DNA from: Actinomucor elegans
Lineage: Eukaryota; Mucoromycota; Mucoromycetes; Mucorales; Mucoraceae
Direction of reading: 5' to 3'
Length of the DNA: 64,000 bases
NCBI GenBank assembly: GCA_026027325.1
Contig: JAMSLZ010000004.1
Coordinates: forward strand, 1,860,001-1,924,000
Shown: in pieces, positions 45,871 to 56,495 of the stretch
How the letters are laid out: each line of letters opens with the position of its first letter
Position numbering within the stretch: position 1 is the stretch's first letter
Position numbers and translations under genes: made by a program
The notes under the pieces: model-generated
Databases searched by the model: none
The model's input: the letters and a program-made list of their open reading frames with translations, nothing else
Told to the model about the DNA's origin: nothing

Positions 45871-46050
45871 TTAGCAGCTTAGAGAACATCTACCAGCAAA
45901 TTCAAAGCATTCAGTGACAGGACCCCTAGCGTTCACACATTCAGTAAGGTGCCTATAACAATTCTTTTCACAAGATGTTAATTCCCTAGCTGTTATATTT
46001 GAGGTAAAGATGGCCAAGGCAATAAATAAGGATAAGCATCTGAAAAACAT
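45871..46050 (-). CDS. Small secreted six-cysteine protein (59 aa)
   Basis: A short frame starting MFFRCLSLFIALAIFTSNIT, a signal peptide with probable cleavage after TARE or ITA. The mature part is about 37 residues with the cysteine pattern C-x3-C-x6-C-x9-C-x6-C-x3-C (SCEKNCYRH, LTECVNARG, VTECFEF, GRCSLSC). The outer CxxxC pairs recall disulfide-linked helical hairpins. A probable 5'-leader intron ends one base before the ATG (GTAATG donor near 46114, AAATTAG acceptor), and a TATA-like CTTTATATTTAAA lies near 46200. Small cysteine-rich secreted proteins of fungi include effectors and antimicrobial peptides. I cannot assign this one. Confidence 0.72.
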   Translation of the reverse strand: MFFRCLSLFIALAIFTSNITARELTSCEKNCYRHLTECVNARGPVTECFEFAGRCSLSC

Positions 46051-47321
46051 ACTAATTTGGTGTTAAAAAGTCAAGTACAAAAAATCTGACAGATAAATTT
46101 GGATAATACATTACTTAGTGTAGATGATAAATTGAAAGCTATTACAAAGACTCCGGGATGTAAAAATAGAAAAGAAGATGCACTTTAGCTCATCCGTTTA
46201 AATATAAAGTTTTTATCGCTTTCGCTTGGGCCTGGTAGCTCTCCATTGAACTTCGAGCCAAGCACATCATGTTTACGTTCCTCAGTTCAAATACCTAACA
46301 AGGACCAATAATAAAGCTCGCATATTTGGAGAGCACCTTTCGCTATCGGCTTTTCCTTAAAAAAATCGTCTGCACTTCATTAAATAGCAAAATATGAGGT
46401 TTCGATATAAGCTCAGTATATTATTTGTATATCTGATCAACTTCAGAAAGTGCATATTTACGTTGCATAATTCGGATAGCTTGATCGCAAAGACCGAATC
46501 AAAATGAACATTAGATCTAGCATCTGCTGTGAGCAGTTTAAACTCTTAAATAAAAGTAAAGATGTGGTATAATTCAATATTTCGACAATGAAAATCAAAC
46601 ATCACTTACTCCACAACTTATAAAACTTGCTTCCTCTCTTTTTAATCATTTGGTGATAAAAGTTTGTGGGAAAAGCGTTGGGTACTGAATAAGCACAAAA
46701 GTCTCCAAAACAAAATGAATTAAGATCTGCTACCGAAATGTACTCTTGTAGAGGATGTAGTTGATTCTACACTTAGGGCTACTTGTAGAATCAACCATTT
46801 CAACGTCTAAACAATTGTCGATCAGTTCAAGATTTATGTCGTATCTGATGGCAAGTACTTGTTTAAAAAATATTATTGCGTCCAAGATTGATAAATGTAT
46901 TGTATTTCAGCGATTAGCTCTAAAGGATATGCAATTTTATATAATCTAGTTCCAAAGATCTTTAGATCTTTTGACCGATCCCGGTCAACTATCATATCTA
47001 ATTACTACATTGCGCAAGTGGAATGAGCGGTTGCATTTATAACATTATCTAACACAGAATACATTTTAGTATCCAAAAACGTGTAGATACCCAAGTATCT
47101 CAAACAATGGCAGTTGGGTAAGTGTCGATGTAAGCATTACTTTACTCATCTGTTCTTTTTCTCGCTATTCTAACGCTTATAACTTTTTCTGTTGGATTTC
47201 CATTGTGCAGTAGCTCATTCTCTTTCATTATTGGTATTGCTCTTTACTACTACTTTTATTATTATAATTTTCAATATCACTTATAATTGGAGTATTTAGG
47301 TATTAGTTACGCAAGATTAAA
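46051..47321. other. Intergenic with one repeat copy
   Basis: It includes the leader and promoter of the six-cysteine gene at its left. The frame 46761-46949 has no coding features. A reverse dispersed repeat lies at 46942-47030. Confidence 0.45.
46942..47030 (-). repeat. Dispersed ~75-bp repeat, reverse copy
   Basis: On the minus strand: GCAACCGCTCATTCCACTTG, TTAGATATGATAGTTGACCG, then GGATCGGTCAAAAGATCTAA. Confidence 0.55.
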
Positions 47322-50300
47322 CTATAATGAGGACGACACGCTTTCAAATTCTTCATCTTCATCATTGGGTATTTCTTGTAGGAAAGGATGTTTTAATAGT
47401 TCATCAGCAGAAGGTCTTTCATCATGATTTCTAGCATATTCAATCAGTAACATTTCCTTTATGTGATAAATCAACTTACAATTGAAAAGTGCACCTTAAA
47501 AAATCTTGAGCGTCTTCACTTAGATTTGAGGGAATATTAGGTGCGGTATAACAACCAATCTATATCAGTAGTTGATAAGTAGCCCTTTCATTCATAAATA
47601 GGATTAATTTACCTGAAAGATAGCTTGCATCTGAGAATATTCGGGAAATGGATGATCGCCCGTAAACATCTCTACTACCATACAACCCAGAGACCAAATG
47701 TCTGCTTTTCTTGTATAATGTGTTTGTTTCACTACTTCAGGTGCCATCCAATATATGGAACCTTGTAAGCTAGGTCGGTGGGCGGCTGTATTGATCGGCT
47801 GTTGTGGCTGAGGACCTTGTATCATGATGTTCTCTTCTAGTTTTTTCGAGATACCAAAGTCAGTAATTTTGACTCCACCTTTATTGTCCACCAAGACATT
47901 GGCGCCCTTGATGTCGCGATGTACAATGTCCTTGTGATGTAAGTAGTTCAACCCCTTCAAAATCTGCCTTACAAAGCTTTTGACAAGTGGTTCCTGGAAT
48001 GCGCCATAACTGGCCAACAGACCAGCAACCGACCCTCCAGGTACATATTCGAGAAAGATGCTAAAATAGGATTCATCTGTTTGCGAGCCTAGATATTGCA
48101 CAATGTTTTCGTGCTCTAATTCACGTAGTAATTCGATCTCGCGTCGCAAAGCTTCCACCATAGACTTTTTACGTTCTTCTGTTGCTGAATTTTCAACAGG
48201 CAATTCCACTTGTTTGACAGCCATGAGCTCACCACTGATAGGATTAAGGCCCAGATAGACATCACCAAAAGTACCACGGCCTATTAAAGAGCCTTTCATC
48301 CATGTATCAGGTAGTAAACGTGATTTAGTGTTGCCTGTAGCTAAAGTAGGGGTAGTGACAGGTTCTCGGACGCTAGGCAGTGCGTTATCTATCGAAAAAA
48401 AAAAAAAAAAAAAAAGTTAGTAATTATCTCGAAGCACTATGAACATCATTTACTTTCTTCCAGCTTCAAAGATTTATATTCATTCAAGTAATTCAAACTA
48501 GAAGATCTTTTTTGTTGTAACTGTTGTTTTTTATGATCTGCTATTGTCAAGGGCTTGGGTTGGGTTTCTGGTTCTTCGGTCTTGGTCAAAGGGGTATCAC
48601 TTTTGGTTTCGACTATAGACACTACTTGTTTTTCGTCTTTTTCTTCCTCTAGTGGTTCTTCTTGCTCAAGCACTTCTTCACCAGACATGCTACCTTCACT
48701 AACACTTTCATCACTAACACTTTCATCACGCCTCTGCTGTTGCTGCTGCTCTTCTTCTTCCTCTAAAAACTTGTCTAGATCCACACCTAAGACTGAGACT
48801 AATTCAGGCAGCACGCTATTGCGATAGTTTCTCGGTTCCATACGACTTAGCGACGAATTCCTTCTAGTCATGGACAGTCTCTGTGCCTTGATTCCTGCCG
48901 TTTCCAGCACTTCGCGATTATGATTTGGGAAAAACGACTGCAAGTTTGACGAAATGATCTCTGACGGTGGACGTTCTCCAAAGAATCGCCGACGATTCGC
49001 GCTTTGTTGACTATGCTGTTGAGACATGGTTGATGCTGTGGATCGCATGGAGTTGGTGCGTTGATGATACTTTAACGAAGTTGTGCTGCTATTTTGCCAG
49101 TAAGGCTTGTCTTCTTGTTGAGGCGCAAATCGACGACTGGCTGCGTTGATGGTACCTTTGCGTTTGAACTCTTCGTGTGTTGGATACATATGTCTTTTGC
49201 GTAGAATAAGACGCTCTTTTTCAGGACGATCTGCTGAGCGGCAGATCTCGATCAATTCTTGATCTGATAAAGCGCGTGCTTCACCATTGGTACTAGAGCC
49301 AACAAAGATGCAGTAACGATCAGCGCTGGATTCGTCAATACCAAATTTGTGAAGCACTTTGGCCATGATTTGCTTGGCTTCATTGGCAGTATGGACGTTG
49401 ACAATGCGCGTCTGACCGTCTTCTCCAAAGACTTTGACACAAGTTTGCTTTACTTTTTCCATTGACATGATGCCGCCTTCTAAAGAGTTTCGCTATACAA
49501 AAAAGGTTGGTATCTTCTCCAGCTGATTTACAAGGGCTTACCTTTTGTAATGTTCTCGGACTAGAAGGACTAAGAGAATATAAATCTGAATTTTGCTGTT
49601 GCTGTTGTTGTTGCTGTTGTTGTTGCTGCTGCTGCTGTTGTGAGTTAGGCTGTGAACTAGTTTGAGATGATGATGATTGCTGCTGTTGCTGTGAGTTTAA
49701 ATTAGATACGCTAGCACTGTTATTGCTAGCTTGCTGCTGTTGGCGCTGTGATCGTTTTGAGTCTGACCTTCCCAAGAATCGAGAAAATGAGTTGGATCGA
49801 TTCAACAAGCTTTTTGCACTACTTGTCTCGGTAGATTTTGATAGTTTCGAGCTTGATTGCTGCTCTGTAACATTGTATCCTTCATGTTTTGCATCAATTC
49901 CAGGTGTTAACAGTAATCCTTGTCTATCTACATTATGGTGCAACTAAAAGAGTGTATAAGTAGAGGGAAACGCGTTATTTATGCAATCATATTACTCTTG
50001 TTGGTGTTCTAGCAGCTAACGAAGCTGCTAAATAGCATTCTTGTCGAAGTGCTTTAATAGCTACAACTAAACGCACTCTTTCACCCACAGTCTTAATATC
50101 CATGGCTTTTATGGCTTCATAATCCAAGTCGAGTAACACTGAGCCCGAGATGTTGTGTTCTATTTCAAAAATGAGTTATTTTTTTTCGAGAGAATTGATA
50201 ACAATGCGCTGTTTACCAATAAACTTCTGACTGAATCGACCGAGGGCTTGATTGGATAGCCATTCAGAGACTCTTTGTTCAGACCAAGTCTTTACATCGT

Positions 50301-50409
50301 CCAGTAATGTTCGTTTAAATTGGTGCTCAGCATAAGACGGGGATGTAGGTGATGGTTGCTGTCTGAATTGTCTTGCTGAAGGAGACGAAGGTTGCAAAGG
50401 TATAGACAT
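47322..50409 (-). CDS. STE11: MAP kinase kinase kinase STE11 (SAM-RA-kinase)
   Basis: Seven exons read leftward (50409-50217, 50159-49996, 49943-49542, 49492-48454, 48388-47613, 47559-47480, 47430-47322) give 920 residues. A SAM domain ([20 protein letters not shown] to [12 protein letters not shown]) is followed by a Gln/Ser-rich linker with polyglutamine. A Ras-association domain comes next ([20 protein letters not shown] to [11 protein letters not shown]), then an acidic Ser-rich segment. The C-terminal kinase has [42 protein letters not shown] and [11 protein letters not shown]. This order is that of Ste11/Byr2, the MAP3K of the fungal mating, filamentation and osmotic cascades, held by Ste50 or Ras. 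Intron 4 has a T-tract of about 22. Confidence 0.93.
49590..49641. repeat. Polyglutamine-coding CAA/CAG repeat in STE11
   Basis: Minus-strand CAA/CAG triplets encode about 17 Gln between the SAM and RA domains. A shorter run lies at about 49677-49691. Confidence 0.8.
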
Positions 50410-50670
50410 TTGTAATTATTATTATATTATTATTGTACACGTAAACACATACACACGCTCTCTCTCTCTTTCTATCCTCTTGTAATGTCTGTAATTCTAA
50501 TGTCAGTTAATCAAGAAGAAAAAGGGGAAAAATTTATATTTTTTTTTTCTTGTGTGCCTCGCTTTTATAATCCGTTGTTATGGTCATTGCTATGGACACG
50601 TCTTTTATCTAAATCATTGGATACTATGGATAGACCTTTTTCTTGACTGTTATGATTAAGACTTTATTTA

Positions 50671-52592
50671 TTATCGAATAGACAAGTTCATATAATTTTC
50701 ACCTATTTGATCAATAAGCTGCAAGAACGACTTTGAGTTATGGACGTTATTACCGCCCAACACAATACGAACGCCAGGCGTGGTTGCATTCAATTGAGCG
50801 ATATATCTAGCTTCTTCAAAAGTAGTGCCACCACAGATAAATACTATAATATCTTGAGGTCTTTCTCTAGTGGGTTCAGCTTGATGTGCAGTACTGATAA
50901 AAGGGTAATCGCTTTCTTTTAATCTTGCCTTGATCAACAAATCCAGAGTGTCACCTAGATGAGGTGTATGTTGTGTATATACGTTCTCTACACCTTTTAA
51001 TCCCTTTAATGCGCTCTTTCCTCGAGACAAAAAGGATTGATTAGAAAACAAGTCATCCTGTCTTTGTTGGTAACCAGCATAATGCAAGATACTCGGTACA
51101 GCCTACCATCATCATCATTAATAAAAGAACCTATAGGTTTAACAAAGCCACTTACCGCGCTCTTTCGTTCGTTAACACCAACACGATCCAATAGATCGAT
51201 CAAGGATTTAATAGCATTATTCTGCAAGCGTTCATATCTCAGCGCGTACAGTAAAACCAATCTAATCTTGGCATCCTCGTTAATGTTTGGATTCTCAATC
51301 AATCGCTGTATACTCTTAAGATCGCTGTTGTGGTTTTCGTTACATGCCAGGCCCTGTTCCAATTCACTGATTTCCAATAAATGATCTTGCGATACACGTC
51401 GGCTCAATTCGCTAACAAGGGCCACATGTTTAGAAACGTTGCCTGATAATTTTCTAAACTCTGGGTATTCTTCTACAAAGCGTTTCATATCAGCAATAGA
51501 TTCGATGTTCATGTTGGATTTGGTCTTGGTTTGGTATTCATCTACGTATTGTTTGATAGTAGCACCTAAATCACCCAAGTTCAAGTACATGCTCTTTTTA
51601 AAGAAAGGATCTTGATCAGGGCTTAGTACGATTTCCTATAAGAATATTATGTTAGCATATTTACATATTTTATGTTAGATTTACCTTGAGTTCAGATTTC
51701 ACTTCAGGTACATTTGACATGTCCACTCTTCCATGATGAATACCAATCAACTCATGGACCATGGCTTGATAAGTCCATTGTGTCAATAAGGGCGTAACAG
51801 GATCGTTTCTTCGGTCCAACACCAACAAAATTGGCGGTGTATCTGTTCTTCTGAAATCAAACAATTGGCCTTCGCCATGAATCGTGTTTTGTACTTCCAA
51901 CGCTAATTTTTTGGCCATAGCCGAGCCTTGTTGATATCTAATCAAAGGTCTCTTTTTCAGGCTCAATAAAACTGCACAAACGCCTTTGACAGTTTGTTCA
52001 AAGCATTCTGCTGACCAACTCTGCATAGTATTACCAAATAGAGTGCGCGGATCTTGGCCCAACGAAAAAAGGTCCGGATTAATTGCTAAATAATCACCAT
52101 AGTATTCTTGTACTTCGCGAACTACTTCGTGCTCATCCACTTCTGCTAGTTGCTCTATATCTGCTTTACGAAGTGTGTTACTAAAATCTAAACATACACA
52201 AAGATAAGTTTTTAGATTGATAAGTAGCAGTTTGATAGTTACATAGATAATAGTCGCCATAAGACGGTTCCTTGAGTTCTGCAATAAGGTACTGTAAAGT
52301 TTCGCGTGTAGGTCTCAAAAAGCAAATACATTTCAAATGCTTCATCTTGTCTCTGTTTCTGTTATCAATCCTATCAATTAGATAACATTCTTTGGTTAGC
52401 AATGTTGATTGCGTAGTGACAAGTGAAATGATGGGCGTCTAAATTGAAAAAAAGAGGTAAATAATGAAGATATATCAAGGTCAAAGACATGTATAACATT
52501 ACTGTTTCAGTATCAAGCAGTAAAGCCTTCATACCAGGCACATCGTTTATCATTTTATCAGCATAATGCTGAATGGCTTTAATGACGTCCAT
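50671..52592 (-). CDS. VPS45: SM protein VPS45 (endosomal SNARE regulator)
   Basis: Five exons read leftward (52592-52503, 52438-52243, 52187-51685, 51635-51156, 51102-50671) give 566 residues (yeast Vps45 has 577). The start MDVIKAIQHYADKMINDVPG fits the family, as do YFSNTLRKADIEQLAEVDEH, LLVLDRRNDPVTPLLTQWTY and HELIGIHHGRVDMSNVPE. Near the C-terminus PQDIIVFICGGTTFEEARYI and VRIVLGGNNVHNSKSFL are typical Sec1/Munc18 sequences. Vps45 binds the Tlg2-type syntaxin and promotes SNARE assembly at the trans-Golgi/endosome. A longer frame upstream of the chosen Met was rejected because homologues begin at MDV. It is co-oriented with STE11 and 260 bp upstream of it. Confidence 0.93.
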
Positions 52593-52784
52593 TTTAAAAG
52601 AGAACAAATGTATTCCAGCGTTCAAACTGTGCCGAACCAGCATAAATCCCATTTGGCTCTTGAACATTAACTCAGATTTGATTGGATAGCGGTGTTGTAA
52701 CTATTTGAAGAAGACAGAAGAGATCCAAAGGTCTATCTTTTCGAGAATTGGTCATTTTTAAAGTTTTTATGTACCTTGACTGAT

Positions 52785-52845
52785 TTTGCTTAAATGTCGC
52801 TTCTGACTACTAACATCAACTCAGAATGGAATACTGCATCTATTA
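52785..52845 (-). repeat. Dispersed ~75-bp repeat, reverse copy
   Basis: On the minus strand: CCATTCTGAGTTGATGTTAG, CAGAAGCGACATTTAAGCAA, then AATCAGTC. Confidence 0.5.
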
Positions 52846-52920
52846 AAACATTGGCTTATTAAAGTTCGATAATTGTATTACAGTTTAGTGGTTATCTGTA
52901 AAGAATATAAAACCTTCTAA

Positions 52921-52985
52921 TAAATCCCTCGACTAATCCCGATCAAATGCGGCGCTGAATTAATAGTTGATGTGCAGAACGAGCC
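52921..52985 (-). repeat. Dispersed ~75-bp repeat, reverse copy
   Basis: On the minus strand: GGCTCGTTCTGCACATCAAC, CAGCGCCGCATTTGATCGGG, then ATTAGTCGAGGGATTTA. Confidence 0.55.
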
Positions 52986-53289
52986 ATTACATCTATCAAA
53001 ATTATTGAGCCGCGTTTTAGCGAATATAGTATCGCTAGTAAATAACGGTAATTTTTAAACATACCGTATAAATGTAATGATAAGTAGATCCTGACTACCG
53101 CTCTTGCCACAATGCGGCTTTTCACTCGTAACCTATCTTAAAATGAAGCTGTTACTACTGCTAGAACGTTCAAGAATAAATATTGAGCTTGCTTCAAAAG
53201 GAACATAAAGCTGCATGTCATTAACTAATGCTTATATTCAACTGGGCTTTTAGTCTAGATCCATAATACCTAGAAACAAATGTCGTATT

Positions 53290-56046
53290 TTGAATATATG
53301 AGGATCATCCAACAGGCCTAGGAAATCAAAATCAAAATGCTAAACAGTTTTACCAGGCATTATATACAGCAGACTTAGTCTCGAAATATGATATTGAATC
53401 GTATCTTAACGGTATCACCTTTGAGCGCACACTGGATTGTGAAGAGCAGGATGAAATCATGTTACCTATTGATACAGAAGAGTTAATTGAGCAAGCCACC
53501 AGGACAACGAAGACAAGTAGCCTAGGTTCTGATGGTCTTAGTTATCCTTACCTTAATTTTCTGTTTAACCTCTCACCCATTAAGGATCTAATGAAACTGG
53601 TTTATAATGAAGCCTTAAAAGGTCAATTTCCTGATTCATGGAAAGATATTAGAGTTAGGCTTTTACCTAAGAAGGGTGATCTTTCATCTTTAAAAAATCA
53701 TAGGCCTATATCCCTCATCAACTGTGATGCAAAGGTATTTACAAGACTAATTACTCAACGTATTAGCTCGCTAGTAAAGAAGCTACTGAATCCTTACCAG
53801 TCCGGTTTCCTCCCTGGAAGATTTATTAGGGACAATGGGCTAGCTCTGTCCATGGTATTGGAGCAAGCTAAAGCATTTGACTTATCAGGGGTAGGTATTC
53901 TTTTAGATCAAGAAAAAGCCTATGATCGGGTACATGCTGGATACCTAAGCAAGGTTCTCGACAAGTTCAACTTCCCATCTACTTTTATCTCATGTATTCA
54001 ACAACTTTTTTTTGGAAATGAGGTTCGTATCAACGTGAATGGTTTCTTTACTGAGCCTATAATACAAGAACGAGGTTTACGTCAAGGGGATCCGTTGTCA
54101 CATTTACTCTTTAATCTTGCATTGGAACCTTTTTTGCTCTCTATTCTCCATGATCAACAGCTCAAAGGATACAAATCTCCTTCAGCTTTTGTAACTGACA
54201 GTGAGTCATATCTCAAATGCCTAGCTTACGCAGATGATGTATGTGTCCTTTTACAAGACCACAACGATCTCCATCGCCTGCAGATCCATATGCAGCAATA
54301 TGGGGCCGTCTCCAACGCGAAATTCAACGAACATAAGTCCGAAGCCTTCTCCTTGAACGGAAACAGAGATTCTTCCTGGGTGACTCGGTTATTGGATCTT
54401 AACATCAGTACATATTACTACAAGGGTTCTATAGAAGCATTTCGATATCTTGGATATTATCTACCCTATAGCTCCAATCAACATGGTCGTCTTGAGGAAA
54501 GCTTAATTGCCACGGTCAAAAGTCAATGTAGGGTGTACTCTTAACGGCAAATCTCCATCAGAGGAAGAGTGACAATTATGAATACGTTAATTCTCACCAA
54601 GCCATGGTATACCCTACAGTTATTCAAATCCACAAAGAAATTCTTTGAAATACTGAAATCCACGATTTACCAGTTTATATGGCAAAAGAAAACTCCTCGG
54701 CTTCGAAAGGATACCATCTTCCTACATTGGGTATCTGGTGGATTGAAAGTTCATGATCCTGCTCTCCAACATTGTGTCCTTCAAAAACGGTGGCTGAACT
54801 ATCTGATCGATCCAGTCAAATACCCTTCCTTTGTATACAAGCTGATGCTCCAGCATCTGTCTCTCTTTGACAATGCTTCTTTATACCCCCATTTTCCACT
54901 CTATGACGCTGATTACCGATGTGGAACAATTTACAATTCGAACATGTCCATATGGACGATAATATTTTTCACGTTTGACTACTTCATTGATCGCTCGGAT
55001 TTTCAGCTTGCAAATGTCCCAATAGAGACTATTCTCGCTATGCCTCTACACAAAATCCTGGTCAATATCAATGAGTCTCACTGGACACGAAAACATCCTA
55101 GTTTTAAGGCGCTCCACTTCCTTATATTTGACCCACTACAATAAAGGTTAAGATTAAGGGTGGACGGAGAATATACTAGATTTCGTCGATTAAGTATGCA
55201 ACTATTCCATAGTATCCTACAGCAACGGACAGTACAACTGAAAGATTTTGTATGGCAGCATATTATACATGCTCCGGTTGAGTTATCTCGAGATTGGGTT
55301 TTACAACCTTTGACCACCTATTTGTCAACTAAGGTAGTGTGGACTAAATTCAAGCCAAAGCATCTAAGGAACCATTATCAACAAGATATTGCAATTGATA
55401 TCCACTTTTCTACAAGTGTGATCTAAGCTTTCTGGTCTTGCTCAATGTACCCTCAAGCAAGAACTATCTACTTTAGATCTACAACAGGCTGCATCCCAAC
55501 TCGCCAACTACTGCGCAATTTTGGTACTGTTTCTTCCGATTTATGCCCTGTATGTGACAACAGCATAGACAGCCTCAGACACTTTCTAGTTGATTGTGCT
55601 CCTAAATGGAAACTTTGGTCCGAAGTTCTGACTCACCACTTTCCTTTACTCTCTATTTCACCGGAAATGTTATATAGCTCACTATGTTTCCTCCATGTAC
55701 CCAATGGTGTCCGTAAGATACCATTGTATTTTACTATCATCTCTACAACCCTGTGGAAACTTTGGAATTTCTATTGGGAAATGGCACGCCTAGATGGCCA
55801 CTCAATTACGCTCACAACTCTACACCGTCTTTTTCCCCAAATCATTTCCCTAACAGATAGGTTGACCCCCAACCTTAAGGAGCGACTATAAATCTTTCGT
55901 TATACTCTTAGCCTAACCTAATATCATATATCTCCTCTTATAATACTGTCTTCTTATACTCCGTTCATCAAGTTCCACCACTCAGCGACGTGTAACTTTA
56001 AAATATTTCTCAATAAATATTAATTTACAAAAAAAAAAAAAAAAAA
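53290..56046 (+). mobile_element. Non-LTR (LINE-type) retrotransposon, 5'-truncated
   Basis: One reading frame of LINE type runs from about 53297 to 55891 and is followed by a 3' UTR with an AATAAATATT signal and an A18 tail at 56029-56046. The upstream end lacks an endonuclease domain or ORF1, so the copy is 5'-truncated. The left boundary is estimated from where similarity to RT linkers begins (LGNQNQNAKQFYQALYTAD). Non-LTR elements move by target-primed reverse transcription and commonly leave such truncated copies. I could not define target-site duplications. Confidence 0.85.
53297..55891 (+). pseudogene. Reverse transcriptase ORF with three in-frame stops
   Basis: RT blocks in order: the SLGSDGLSYPYL region, then DSWKDIRVRLLPKKGDLS, NHRPISLINCDAKVF, NPYQSGFLPGRFIRDN and GILLDQEKAYDRVHAGYL. 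These are followed by ERGLRQGDPLSHLLFNLALE and the catalytic LAYADDVCVLL. The C-terminal part has a zinc-binding motif of the RT-associated type (CPVCDNSIDSLRHFLVDC). The frame is open except for TAA codons at 54541, 55142 and 55424, with no indel. There is no frame change anywhere, so inactivation was by point mutation and is fairly recent relative to the other relics here. The closest relatives are LINEs of fungal Tad/L1-like type; the clade cannot be fixed from sequence alone. Confidence 0.85.
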
Positions 56047-56495
56047 CCAAAATGTTTGCTCTTTTACTGCCATTCCAAGAGGATAATTTGGAAATATATC
56101 ATCTTTCAAGTTCTATGGCCTACGGTCAATATACAAAATATCAAAATCACTTTATACTCATTAGACTTCTATAATGTTCGGTTCTGTCAAAAGTCAAGGA
56201 TCTCTGCTGTCAAAGTTATAGTTATTGCTGGTAAGTGTCTGGAAAGCATGTTTTTGTAATGTTATTGACGATATACCTTTTTTCTGATACTTTGTTGTGG
56301 CTCCCATCTGCAAGGATATCGATCAATATGTTAAAGAAAATCAGCTCCATTCCCTACTCCAATACTCGTAATCAACTTTGTATAGCATTTTGATTTGCAC
56401 CCTTCTTGAGAGTATTCCCTCAATTTATACGGAGCAATAAATAAACAATTCAAAATGTTTGGATGATACAATAAAACAACTTTTTTTTTATTTAT
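56047..56495. other. Intergenic between LINE tail and ASE1
   Basis: No gene was seen. The frame 56056-56259 has no coding features. Confidence 0.4.

Larger units (their letters stand above)
52593..53289. other. Intergenic between VPS45 and the LINE
   Basis: It includes the VPS45 promoter side and two reverse dispersed repeats placed next to the retrotransposon's 5' end. No gene was seen. Confidence 0.45.

Noticed and set aside
46404..46560. Another dispersed-repeat copy near 46500
   Set aside because: Only scattered short matches (AGATCTAGCATCTG) without the block order.
53297..55891. TAA reassigned to an amino acid in the LINE frame
   Set aside because: Several host genes in this window end in TAA at the expected length, so the code is standard.
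56056..56259. Plus-strand frame after the LINE tail
   Set aside because: AT-rich, no coding features, and it lies in the 3' flank of ASE1.
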